Positions 36,125 to 48,300 of a DNA stretch of 64,000 bases are shown piece by piece. The DNA comes from Phytoseiulus persimilis (lineage: Eukaryota; Arthropoda; Arachnida; Mesostigmata; Phytoseiidae), in the NCBI GenBank assembly GCA_037576195.1, contig CM075102.1:29384745-29448744 (forward strand), read 5' to 3'. The notes beneath the pieces were generated by a model that was not told the origin of the DNA, did no database searches, and worked only from the letters and a program-made list of their open reading frames with translations. Position 1 is the stretch's first letter; the number at the start of each line of letters is the position of its first letter. Both the position numbers and the translations under genes were made by a program.

Positions 36125-36908
36125 CACCGGTGGCCGAACTTTTCACCTCCGTGGTCCCTTTTGCAGCCAGTTCGAACTCCGTGGGCCTTCGTACATTTCA
36201 TTACGTTTCTGCAGAAACATTTCAAAGAAAAAGGAAGGAATTTACTGTTTAAGAGCATTGACGAATACATTCGATCGACACTGTGCGAAAATGTTGCACA
36301 TCATTGGGCAGGAACTACAGAAACTCTGAGCAGATGCTCAAATCGGGACTTGAATGTGATTGTTGCTGTTGCTGCTTCTACGAAATGTCTCAGAATCGTG
36401 GCTCCATCGATGTGATGACAAGTCTTCGAACAGCATTGGGAATACATCAGACACCCTCCTTCTATCTCTCGTCTATCAGTTCGTCCGTGGCTGTGAATAT
36501 CGGTTTGGAGGGAGCAATTTCAGTCCTACTTGGATGATAGTTGATTAGCAGCGCACAGGATAAAGTTCGAAAAAGCAGCAACCAGCGGCTCAGCTCCGGC
36601 CGCTCAGTGATGTCATTTTTGCTCCACTTTAGAGCGTCAACACTTCGGGGAACTGCCCGCCAAAACTCTCGGTTTCATCAGGAGTTGGTTGACGCCCAGT
36701 ATGGAGCAGCCCGAGCATTGTTTTCAACGCTCTCTACCCGAAGTGAAACGCGCCCGACCGTGTTTTCTCGGTGAGAATTCCGTGTTCCCGTGGGGCAGAC
36801 TTGACCCTGAGCAACCGCGGTGGTCAGTTTGGGAGTTATGCTCGCAAGGCCCCCTGAAATTTCTTGGTGGCCCCATAGGGTGCCATGGCCCCCGGTTGGC
36901 CACCGCTG
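36125..36908. mobile_element. hAT-like non-autonomous element
   Basis: The ends are CACCGGTGGCCGAAC at the left and, reversed, CAGCGGTGGCCAACC at the right, a usual hAT terminal form (CAGNGGTGGCCAA). A perfect 8-bp target duplication, TCCTAGAG, lies at 36,117-36,124 and 36,909-36,916, and 8 bp is diagnostic for hAT transposons. The 784-bp body has no transposase; a short open frame (36,077-36,415) crosses the left border and is not a gene. Probably an internally deleted derivative. Confidence 0.85.
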
Positions 36909-36916
36909 TCCTAGAG

Positions 36917-39900
36917 AGACTCGTCCGACCAAGATGCGACCGTGGGTCGAGTAGTATCTCGCGGAGCGAACCGTACGTGACCCGCGAGTCCACGAGAATG
37001 CCGCTCGATCAATGTAAAGTTCTGACTCTATACGTGGTGGCGGACAGACGCTGCACCTCATCGATAACATCCAACCCAGGCACGGCTCAGCATGAGCTGA
37101 TATGCAGGGCTTTCATCAAGCAACCGGCGCAGAAAATCCTCTTGATGTACATTTGCTGGTCCTTCACCTACAACAAGAGTTCACCCACTACACTGATGTC
37201 GAAAATTCGCGTCGAATCCTAGGGCTCGGTAAAAACACTCGCCTCATCTTGAGGTCATGACCGAAGAGCAAAATACCGTTCCCAGGACTCAAAGACTGCG
37301 TTTGATGATACGTATCCTACGTCAAAGAAAAAACAGATATGAAAAATATCCTTTAGCGGCTGAGTCATGGCCGAGAGAAAGGCGGCCATGATCGTGGCTT
37401 ATAGATATCCCCCCGTATATCTAGTGTGTATCTTTCGGTTTGCTACACCGAACGCATGAAAATCCGATGGTCTTCCGGTATGGAATGCGTCTAGCTTGGG
37501 CAACCATGGGCGAAGGATTCCCCACGTGCGACTCGCGTGCTGAACGAGAAGTGAGCCTAGGAATTCAGTTTGGATCGTGAATCCTGCGCGTCCTGAAGGA
37601 ACCTGGTTTCCCGAGGCAATCTCGTTTACCTGCCGACCCGTCTACGCCAGAATTCGTCCTGGCTGGGAGAAAATTACGTCATATGATCATTACTCCTGTC
37701 ATATATGAGGGAATAGCTCGGGAGTTCTTCTCTCATCCGGTCCGGGAGAAGGACCCGCCATGTGCTCAGATGGCAGCCCCTTCGTCTCTCCGTTGAGCCG
37801 CCTACTGCCAGGAATAAAGAAGTAAATCGGCTCCAAATTTGCCTGAACTCCTTGGTCGGGAATGGGCTGATGGAACGAGCGGAACGCAAGGGTCCACCCT
37901 ATATGCTAGAGACGGGAACATTTTTCTGTTCTCGAACAAACGAACAACGCCGATTTCACTTCTCGAGAGACTCCGCCATGATCGCAGATTCACGCTGTGG
38001 GACACGACATGCTGGGAACATCGAATCGACCTTGGACGCTACTGACGAATATCGAAACAACTGCGTGGTGCATGCCGGCAATTTTCCCTCGGCTTGCACG
38101 TGGTGTTCTCACAGCAGTTTGCCACAGCCAGGCGATTCAGCCGGCTACCGCGCAGGTTGCCGCACAGCAACAGTACTTTGTCACAGGGAACCTCCGAAAT
38201 TGATGCTTTTGGAGGGATCGGGTCCGATGCTTCCCCTCTCACTGATATCATCATTTCCAGCCAGAACAACGTCCATTATGGGGCACAGTGGCCTCCAGCG
38301 AGCTCCAGATTATTGCGGGACGGGGAGACCGCTGAGCCCTTCTTGAAGCCTGATTGAATCTTGAGGCAAGCGACGAATGTTTTCCACACAGATGGAACTG
38401 GGAAGTAGCGGGAAGGAAAACGAATCGAATACACTAAGCATGAGGCTACGAAACTCGATTGAGACTCGCTCAGCGGTACAGCTATCGGTGCCGAAAGCGT
38501 GAGGAGCAAAGCGCGGCACTTTTATTCCAGAGCCCTTCTCGGAGCAAATGCACGCTTCAATAAATCCCAGTGGGTAGCAGCGCACTTCGAAACCAGAGGC
38601 GTACAGGACACTCTCGCGGTGGTTTTGTTCTTCGCGTGAAACGGAAACGAGGCTCACAACAAAGTGCATATCCGCGTTTTCGCCCAATCCGTGGACACAG
38701 CTTCAGAGCGAAACATTTCGAAACGAATCGTGCGGCGTTCCGGCATGCTCCGCTAGTTCGCCGAAAGAATTCGGAAGCTCCTCGCGACTGCGAAGAACAC
38801 TTATCAGGCTTTCCCAATAACGCCAGAAGCGAGAATATACCCCGGCCTTTGACGCATCGTGACTAGCGGGCGTCGCAACCCACCTTGGTCGCAAATCATG
38901 GCGCCGTAGGGCCAGCCGAGGCTCCGCGACGCACGAGTGGGTCGCGGCAAAAACCGGCATGGCGATTCGTGAAACCAACGAATGCGAACTACGATATCGA
39001 AGGGCTGAATTATCGCCTTCGTACTCGACCGGAAGCTCCTTCGTATTTGAGCAAGGCATTGGCTGCCGGAAAACAGAGGGGGCGCTGATGATTCTGAAAA
39101 CAACCGTGAGACGATAGGTACCGATTCCCCTCTCTGCTGCCATCTGAGAGAGGGAAATATGTGCCGATTCTATTGAGAAGGTCTAGTTCGTTATCTCCAG
39201 CGACGATTTCCTTTTGCGGTTCCGTTTTCGTCCGACGGTACAGTCGTTTCTCACAAACCCATCGCTGGAAATGTCAGCGACGTTGTGAGATGAACCGCAA
39301 AGATACTTGTTAGGGAGAAGTTTCGATGGCGGAACACATTCGTGCGCTGTCATCGGAGTCTTGCAAGGTATGATTTGGCCGAGGAACATCCCCGCCAGGT
39401 GAGCCGGGTCTCCTTGAACGTCTCTGGGTGTATTCATAGCTGGCGAGAGGGTCAGCCATGATGTGAACGGTGTAATCAGTCAGAGACCCTGTTCCACTGA
39501 GCCGTGCAGGGAAAATTCCCGCGAATGGGAGAATACTGATTCTGCCTGATCTGACCGCCTTGTGAGTTCTTTCAGCAGTTGTACCTGGAATTAGAAGGTG
39601 GTCGGTACGATGAACGTCTGAGGATTTCCCCGAGTCAGAATGTGTCTGCGGGATGGATAACTGTGAGATATTTGGGGTGGTTAACAGCCGTGTAATGTCG
39701 CAGATGGAACCTCTCCGTTTAGAGCTATTACATCGCGGGCCCGCTCGGAATGCCGTGCCGCGGGTTGGATTCGCGGCAGCTTAGCGAGAGGCATTCCTGG
39801 CTCGCTGTCGCACCGAGCTGAACCGCCGCGCCAACAACGATGTCGCCCAAATAAACAAACACGCAATGTCGGCCAAAATATTACGTCGTTGGCTCTGAAT

Positions 39901-42231
39901 GTGTCGTCGAGTTTGGCCGGCACCATTCTGCATCGGATCCGTTGCATAACTTATCACATTAGATCGTGTTCGCTACGTTCTTTCTTCGGATGTTTGATCT
40001 CTTCGACCTCTTGCTCGCGTCGTTGCAGATCCCCCGACGCTGCATCATGGACACGATTAGGAACAAGCGTGTTCACCGTGTTGTGGTTGCCAACCACGAA
40101 GTCAAACCGGTGAGTCTCGGTCGAGCATGGAATGCCATTAATACATGAAGCTATGTGTATATATCGCGGGCCGCCACTTGATGGTCGTCTCATGTCTGAT
40201 GTCGATGTGCGTTAATGCATTCGTCCGCCGCTCGGTTGGATTACCCGAGTGAGGTCTGTGTGCGAGCGAGTCGACATTTCGAATATGCGACATTTGACAG
40301 CCATCAGATATCGCCCTTCGCAGCCGCCCCTTGGCCGCCGCGCGAAGGATCGGATGAAGGAGATCCCGGTTCTCCCCGACCGTGTTCCCTCTGCTCTGCC
40401 CTCAGTGTCGGTCAAGTCGTCCCTGCAGAAGCGCGTTCGTCTCGGAACGTCATGCCCTCAAACGCCTCCTCAAACAGAAATCAACTGTTCTAATGATAAA
40501 GAGTCTGTTCCGCGTCCGTGAGGGCAGCGTTTCCCTGGAATTATTTCTCCTATTCAGTTCATGAATGCGGGCCTCCTAATTCCCCTCCTGACCACTCGCA
40601 GTCGGTTCCTCGAGGCGGTCATTCCCGCGGATGGCCCCACGAGACTCGAGAAGCCACCAGCTTCGGCTTCCTGTTTTATCAATACGAGCGAGTCAGTCCC
40701 TTCGCTCCGGCTCCACTTCTCATCGACGCTCGTGATATCGCTCAAATCAATATTCTCCCTTTAGGAGTTGGAACAACTTGATCTTTGTGCTGTCCTTGGC
40801 TCGTCGAGTGTTCTCAGGGATTCCCCCAATCCGAGAACTAGTTGAGCCCTCTGCACTGACCATCATGATTATTTAGAGTGTTCGCCGCTCATGATCTTCG
40901 AATGCGGAACTCTTAAATACTCGTTCGGCACCGCTTCGGGTCATCCCGTTAGTCCCTGATGCGCTCGCCCCGTCCCGTCAAAGTGCTCGTTCGCAGCTTT
41001 CGCGCACCCGATGCCCGGCGGGGGATAGCGACCGCTTTCGAGAGCGTTCGTGGTGAGCGGGGGACAGGACAACATTTCCCTCCACAATTCGCTTCTTTTC
41101 GGTTGAATTTGAGGACCTTGCTCACCTCGAAGCCTCAATTCGATCCAACAGCTTGCTGGCCCGTCTCCTATTTGCCCCGAGGCAATGGACTGTTTTTGAA
41201 CGAAGCACGCAGGAAACGATGAGAAGAGCAGGGAGAGGAGGCCCCGAACTCGAGCCAGACGAGAGGACAGCAGAAGAAAATTCAATCTGGGCTCCGGAGG
41301 AGCGTTTCACTTCGGGCAGCGGCGGAGCACTTTGAGACAAGGCCATACAAACGCTCCGCTCACCCGCCGCCGCCGCCACTCATCCTGTCCCTCAGCATCG
41401 TTCTCGAGTATCGCCGGCACCGCCAACATCGGAGGCTCCCGAGAGCTCGGTACACTCGAGATGTGACAAGCTTCTCGAGGATGACCGCGGCATAAAGCTC
41501 GAAGCTCGGGGGAATCTGTAAGCTCGCGTTGATAGTTGACGCTCGGACTGACCGTCGGGAGCGCTCCGGATGTTTCGTCGAAATTCATCGAGGTCTACGT
41601 GCTCGAAAAATGCGTTCCGAGCCTCCCAACGGTGGGGGGAGGAGGGCCCTGCTGCGAACCCCAACCCCTGCGTAGCTTCTCGTGATTCCTCAGGATCCAG
41701 CGATGCTCCGAAAATCGACTCCGGAGATCAGAAACAGATTGTATACCAGGAGCTTCACTCGGACATCAGCAGGCGAACAGCATGAAAGTCGAGAACGAGG
41801 CAGCAAAACAGTTAGAAATCTAGATTGATGATTGTGTCATCTTGACGGAAAGGTTGGATTCGGTCGAGCTCTGTCGGGGAATTCCCAGGTGCCAGTATGT
41901 CACCCAGCACATAAATTCTCATTCAGCGGAGTGGAGAGGGAAGTCACGTGTTTAATCGTGAGCCCAGATTATTTGGTTATCTCTATCCCTGTTTTGATCC
42001 GCGAGTCGTTATCATGACTTTTCGAACGGGGTTTCTCTCGGCTCTGTTTTCGGCTGAACCTCTCAGCCAGCCCTCAGGAGTGTCCCGGAATCACCTTTCG
42101 GTATTGCTTCAGTAACACTCCCTATCGCCTCGCAAATCCCATTGGGGGCGGTGGGCTTGGGTCTTAAGATGGTTCAGATTTAATTCTGATGTAAATTAAA
42201 TCTTTTTTTTTTTACCACTTAAGAAATTTTG
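36917..42231. other. Mostly unassigned DNA with one candidate exon
   Basis: Apart from the candidate exon at 40,029-40,109 I recognise no gene or repeat family. The open frames are short and overlap on both strands. Confidence 0.45.
40029..40109 (+). CDS. Candidate 81-bp coding exon
   Basis: A pyrimidine-rich tract of about 50 bases ends in GTTGCAG at 40,028, and a consensus donor GTGAGT starts at 40,110. The exon between them is 81 bp, open in the frame reading IPRRCIMDTIRNKRVHRVVV and then ANHEVKP. An ATG with a strong context (ATCATGG) lies at 40,047, so it could be a first coding exon starting MDTIRNKRVH. I do not recognise the protein and found no partner exons. The call rests on splice-site quality alone. 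Confidence 0.25.
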
Positions 42232-42315
42232 TGGTCCCGGCCGGGGATCGAACCCGCGATTGCTAGCTTAGCGTGGCACCCAAGGCGTTGGTTTATGCCA
42301 CACGGCCAACGGACC
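42232..42315 (-). ncRNA. tRNA-derived SINE-like head
   Basis: The minus strand has an 84-nt tRNA-like segment: 5' GGTCCGTTGGCCGTGTGG (A-box-like) and an exact B box GGTTCGATCC (plus 42,245-42,254), with GGTCC able to pair with the terminal GGACC. An anticodon arm with a normal 7-nt loop is not evident, so I do not call it a working tRNA. It is followed on the minus strand by an A-rich tract and a short AT-rich hairpin near 42,168-42,205, as expected for a SINE body or tail. It could instead be a degraded tRNA-Leu/Ser pseudogene. Confidence 0.6.
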
Positions 42316-45300
42316 GGTTTGGTTTCTCTCGGCTAATCGCTGCAAGTCTCACGGTGGCCATTGCGTCAAGAGTGCTTTTCTTCAAGGCTTCCGGCTTCGA
42401 GAGCGTCAGGAAGACCTGGACGGGAAAAGGGTGGGGGCGAGGGGCCCGTTCAGAAATTGGGCCAAGAGCGATTCCGCCCACGGTATCGAAGAGTGTCGCT
42501 CATCGCCGGAAAGCAGGATTCGCGGGTTCGGAGCACCGTAGCACCCTATGGTTATTTTCAAATCGAGCGAATTCGCTCGCTCGAAGCTAGGAGCCAAACA
42601 TCCCGTTCGAAGTGAGAGAGTCCTCGCTGTCCTCAGATAGCGCGATTGCCGACTCGAAAATCATCGAGAGATCTGGACGGAACGATGTCTACACTCTCAA
42701 CCATAGCTGGGTCTCCTCACTGTAGACTAGATGACTTGGAAGTGCCGGAGGGGATGTCAAATGCTCCGCTCGAGATTCGCATCGCAAGCCCGATGATCCA
42801 AGACAAATCCGTCGGATTTCCAAAAGGGGCGCCGTTGAACGAACTTGAAGCGGTCCGAAGAAGTGATTGACGTGATACGAGTGATTAGGAAGAAGAAGAA
42901 CCTGAACTTAGCCTCGCTCTCTGAGCTCTACCCATAAGGTACGTCAAGGTTCCAAGCGATCCATCCTCAGAACGATTCAGTGTGCCGGATCACACCTACG
43001 AATAATCAGAAGGTCTATCTGGGGGATATTTCGTCTCAGGTTCGGAGCCGTATGACATCCTGAAGTTCCCTCGACGAAGTCACGTGGTTCATCAGATCTG
43101 AACACATTCTCTACAGCTGAATCCGAGGCGTTGCGAGACCGCACTCCCAGAGTTTCGGCTCCACGACGATTCGACACGTGCAAGACGGCGTGCAATGACG
43201 TAACCGGTCGATGCGGGTTCGGCATGAGCGGTTGCCCAACGTTTGTCCTCATTCGTCTTCTGCCCATTATCGTGAACTGCTTCTCACTTGATGGACAGGA
43301 TGTAGGAGCGCGTTGACGGCCGAGACGAGGTTAGATCGGCCGTGAGGGAGCGAGGCTGGTGAGTGAGAGGATATCTGTTCGTTCACCGCTCGAACGAATC
43401 ACTCAACTGGGGGGCCGGCTCGTTCTCGCTCGTCAGGGGTGTTCGTTCTGTCGCGAGCCGTCGCCCGCCCGACAGCCATACGTAGAGTAGAACGAAGAAA
43501 GAGGTTCGTTTGAAGAGCGACAACCAGAGCATCGGGAGAACAGCAAGAGGAGGAGGAACGCCCTCTGGCACTCCTTCATAGCACTACCCTCAGCCGCTGG
43601 CGGCTCCAGCTTATCCGGCTTTCCCAGGATATTTGATGTATTTGCATACGAACAAGTGGCTGCGAGTCTGATTTGCTATGTTTGGTCAAATAACTTCAAG
43701 AGCAGGCGATCTAGGTCGACTACAAGTCGACCGATATCGTCGCAGTTCACGTCGGAACACCTTTCGAAGCCCGTTCGATCTGTGGCTTCTCGCCGACCGG
43801 GGAGAAAAGAGGCCGCAGAGGATCGACGGCGTGAGCCTGCTTTCACTGAAGCCAAGCGACGGAAACTGAGACCGTCCGGCTTCTCGGCAGCTTCTTCTAA
43901 GGGGAAGAAAGCAAGCTAGCAAACTCTGTTTCGGAAACTCCCTCCGAACTCAGACACGGAGTTTCATTTTTCACCCCTTGGAACACGGGTGTTTCGAGCA
44001 ATGTTTGATATGCTTACTCAAGACCAAACGAGTGAGAATCTGCGCTTTCCTTCGGAGGACCTGATCGGCAGCATCCACAAGCAGCGGGCTGAGCCTGTTC
44101 AAACATTGGCGCCGTACCCTCCTCCGGGCCCTTGCCGGGAAGGCCCTTCTCCAGTTGGTGGGTGGTGTTACGGTCGCCTTTCGCCCCACCATCCTCTTCT
44201 CCATCCAGTGCCCTTCCTCAGCCCGACTCCTCATCCTGAGCCATCCATGACCACCACCATCGCCAGCAGCAGCCCCACACCACCTTCACCCACAGCATGT
44301 AGCAAGGCGACCGATTGTCTCGGTTGCAGCTGCGCCCGTTGAATTTTTCCTAATCATTGGCTCATCGACGACAACTGGAAATAAATTGTGATTCGTGCTT
44401 TTGTGATTTTTGAGTAACTTGCTTCAAGCTCGTCGCTTGCCCGAGTGGAGATTTGTTGGGAAAGTTTTTGACGCCTCACCATCAGAGGAATAAGCCAGAG
44501 AAACATCGGAAGCCAAGGAATAACCGAGGAGCTTTTGGCCCAAAGGAATAGGTCGACGGGATCGAGTCCCGGCCGAAGTGCTAAGAGCAATAAGGTAAAG
44601 ACGACAGGGCCGACACCCCAACTGCAGCCGCAACAAACCCTCCCAAGGAACAACTGTGATTTCGTCGGTTCGTTGTATCTCGTGGATTTCGAGCAGGATG
44701 GAAAGTGCTCCACAGGCCGTTGTTCGATTTGTGCCGACAAGAAGATGAACAACGCGTCCGTTGATGAAACTTTCGAAAGTGTTCCACGACCGAGACCGGC
44801 GGGAAGTGAGAATTTCTGGCTAGCACGCACGCACGCTGCCTGCGGCCTGGCTTGCTCGCAGACATACCATTCGACCACAGGCTGAGAGAGCACGCTGTCC
44901 GAGGAACGTTAGCGTAAAGCAGAAGAGGAATAGACGCAGAAAAGGGGAATCATGGAACCTGTGGTAAGTTGCTCGAGGAAGCGCTGTTGAACACTTCCTC
45001 TCTGGGGTCGTTTCAGATCAAAGTGCTCACTGCTTTCGTTAGCGGCTAAGCAGGCAGGCGAGCGAGTGCGCCGGCTGGAATCGAATCGTTGTCGCAGGAA
45101 ATCCCGCTCCTCAATTTCCTTCAACCGTCAGATATGTGAAGCAAGGCGAGAAACGTTCGCCGGGCTCTCGGTCCTCCCCGTCCAATACGGCTGGCCCACA
45201 ACCAACGGGATTCTCAATACGCTACTGACTACGGTGTTATTCCGTCAAGAAACTGACTGAAAACAAGGTGGCGGCCGTCGAGCGGACTCGCAGCGATGGT

Positions 45301-48300
45301 TGCTTTCCGAGGGGCAGCGGGTCGTACGACAGCTCTCGGTTCCGCCACTTGTTGGGAGCTTCAACATATGGGGCGAGGTAATCCGTTCAGCGGTTTCGGA
45401 GAACATCTCTGCTCGAGACTGGAATACCGGCAGAAGCGTAATCTCGATCCATCAGGGATTTTCGAATAACTCTGCGGCGTCGTCGAACGTTCGCACAGGA
45501 AGCGCTATGCGAGCTCGCAGTCAGGAATTTTCCGCAGCGAGCGTTGGCGAGCCTATCGGACTGCAAAGTTGTGTCACCTCTGAGGACTCGAGAAGCCACT
45601 GACTCATGCCTGTCAGCCTCCGTAGCCCGGGGCGCATCGAAGCTTGGCTGAATTAGCGATCAGCCATTTGTTATCTCTGGACGAGTTTCGATCTGATTCT
45701 TCGGCTTTCCGACGGAAAAGCAGCTCTGATCATGAGCGGGGATCCAGGCGAGCACAGCTCGGACAGAGACATCACGAGCTTCTCGAAAAAAAATCGTCGC
45801 GAGGCCCCGAATCCGGGGCGGGGGGCTCAGGATTTCTGCTCCGGCAGAGCAGAGTCTCCACTCGTGGTACTTCAGTCAACGGAGTTCCTCAGCAGCAACC
45901 CTCAGTCGTGTTGAAACTGCGCACGTTATGATCGAGCCGAACCGGGCCAAATGAGAACGTACGTTCTGAACATGCGCGGGTTATTATGATGCGTTGTACA
46001 GCGAGGCTACCGCGGCGAAGTTCCTTCGGCGAGGGGCTCGTTTAAATCGTGGAGAAGATTTCAGCCTCTTGCGGATCCTTCTGAATTTTCGCTCGCTCAT
46101 CGTCGGTGGGGGAGCTGTCGAATTAATCACTGACCATAATGATTCATGATAATGCCAGCTCCGCTAATGCGGCGGGAAATCTCGCTGGTCATACGTACAG
46201 CTACGTCCATCTCCCCATCGGAGCAGCAGCGAGACGCTTCTCAGAGAGAAGGGATCGTCGATTATCGAAGTTGGCTGTTGTGCTCCCGGAAGCCTCCCCT
46301 TCCTGTTCTCTAACCAACCCCGGCCGAATCTCCTTCGGCGTTCTTCTGCCTCGTTCTCATCGCAGCGGAGATAGTTGCCAAGTGCACCAGTCCAGTGAGC
46401 CCGTCTGTTTGGGCGAGAAGGGGGCGAGGGGTTGGGAGTTCGTCGATTACGGATTGTGGCCACGTTGCTGGGAATGAAGCTACCAACAGCCGTGACGAGA
46501 GAGGAAACGTTGAGTGACGAACAACGAGCGCGTTGAGCCGAGCGTCGTCGTTCGCGTGTCTTCTCCCACTGTTCATGCAGTGTGCGAGTGTGGGTGTCCA
46601 AACGTCCCGAACGGCGTTCTCCCTCTGCTCCTATCCGGTGCTGTTCTTTCCGCTCCCCTTAATCACTTAATTTTATTTCCGGCGTTCCCGCGTTGCCTCG
46701 AGTGTTTCCGCCGGAATTACCGTCACCAGACACTCTAGGCGATTCGTCCGCAAGAGGAAGCGCGATCACCGCAGTTGACGAGGAGTCGAGCTCGATATTG
46801 ATGGCGCTCGGGCTGTCCACAGACCGCGTCTTCAAACATCCACCAGCTTTCGAGCAGCACGATGGAGCTCCGGACCACCGAATATCTGGAGAATGCAGCT
46901 TCCTTTATTTCGAGTGCGATTTCCCCCGATTCCGAGCCGCTGGTCCACCGAACTTTCCGAGGTTCAAAACTGTCCCAAGGTCTGATTCGAGCTCTGCGTG
47001 CTCCTAGAGTGCGGGTCATCGGCTCAGGCCAAGCTTTGCATCGAGATGGCTTCAGTGGTTTCGTCACACCGCCGAGAGCGTCGAAGGCAGCGAAAGTGCG
47101 TAAGACGGAGAAGTCTCTCTTACCCGGTGAGGGCATTCCCGGCAGAAACCGAGAGGATCAACACTGGGCTCTGAGCCACGCTCTGGATTGCTCGGCCCCG
47201 AGACTCGCGTTTGCCGTCAGGTGCTTTTTCCGGCTATCGAAACAGTTCTCAAGGTCGCTTCGTCAACAACTTTCGCTCCTTCATTTTGCTCGGTGGCTCC
47301 CAGAGCCGTTACTGATTCTCTTTCTCGGTTCTCTCTCGGCTTGCACCATTGCGTGCTGGAGCGTGCAAAAGCAGAAGAAGAAGGAACGAAGAAAAATAAG
47401 GAGCCCTGAGAGAAGTGGAGGAGGAAAAAAACTGACCGCCACGGCTACTCCTGCTGGCGGCCAAGTCAGCGGCCGCCTCTAGCAGCGGCAGCATCACCCA
47501 CAGCTCGGTGTCAGGTATCCTGCGAATCCGGGCGCGAGCTCAAAGAAAAAAAAGTCAACGCTGGAGCCTTCATCCACTCGTTTGCTTCCCACTCGACGGC
47601 TTGCCTGCCTAGTTTGCAGTTTTTTTCCCTGGCTCTTTTCTCGTTTTGTCTGTCTCAACGAACGAGAGAGTGCGCGCAGCTTCTGCAAACCGAGCCGCCG
47701 CGATAAACAAAGCCTCCACATCGGTGCAATGCGATGTCATGAACGACACAATCGAGAGCATGACTTTGCGGACCGAACTTGAGCGGTGTCGACCTCCGTA
47801 GATACGATGCCGCTCCGGATCAGTCACGTGGCTGCTATGGCGGTATCGAGCAAAGAACAAGAAACAAAATTATTCCAAGTCAGGCGCCACTCAAAGAACC
47901 TCACGGAGTAAATCCGACAGGACCTCAGCGGGGTTTTAATTCTTCCAAGTAGAGCTGAGAGCGCAGCTCAAACGCAGAACTTGCTCGAGGACCCAGGCAA
48001 GTGAATTCTGTTTGAACTCCTTGTCAGCAACGACATGAACGACATACTTACGCGAGACAACGAATGCTGAGTCATCGTCCGGGCAGGGTCACCGGTTTTC
48101 GAGGTCACAACTTGAACGTGCCGAAGTGACCGCCCGGTTGTGCCGCATTGCGTGATTACGCGCGGTCAGGGTCTGGCCGACAAACAAAACGAACGGGACG
48201 GATGGAAAGAAGACGGAAAGGATCAAAAATCGGTATCCGATCCCGCTGTGATAGCTTTCTGCGTCGGCGTTGGACCCGCCCTCGCAACGGTTAGTGATGC

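Noticed and set aside
42232-42315. A functional tRNA-Leu or tRNA-Ser gene
   Set aside because: The B box is good and the length would suit a long variable arm, but I cannot draw a normal anticodon stem with a 7-nt loop.
44354-44893. 179-codon minus frame with hydrophobic runs
   Set aside because: A plus frame is open over the same bases and the hydrophobic stretch alone does not support a membrane protein.
46862-47482. 206-codon plus frame upstream of the receptor
   Set aside because: It overlaps other open frames, has low-complexity Lys/Arg and Ser stretches and no domain. I could not separate it from chance.
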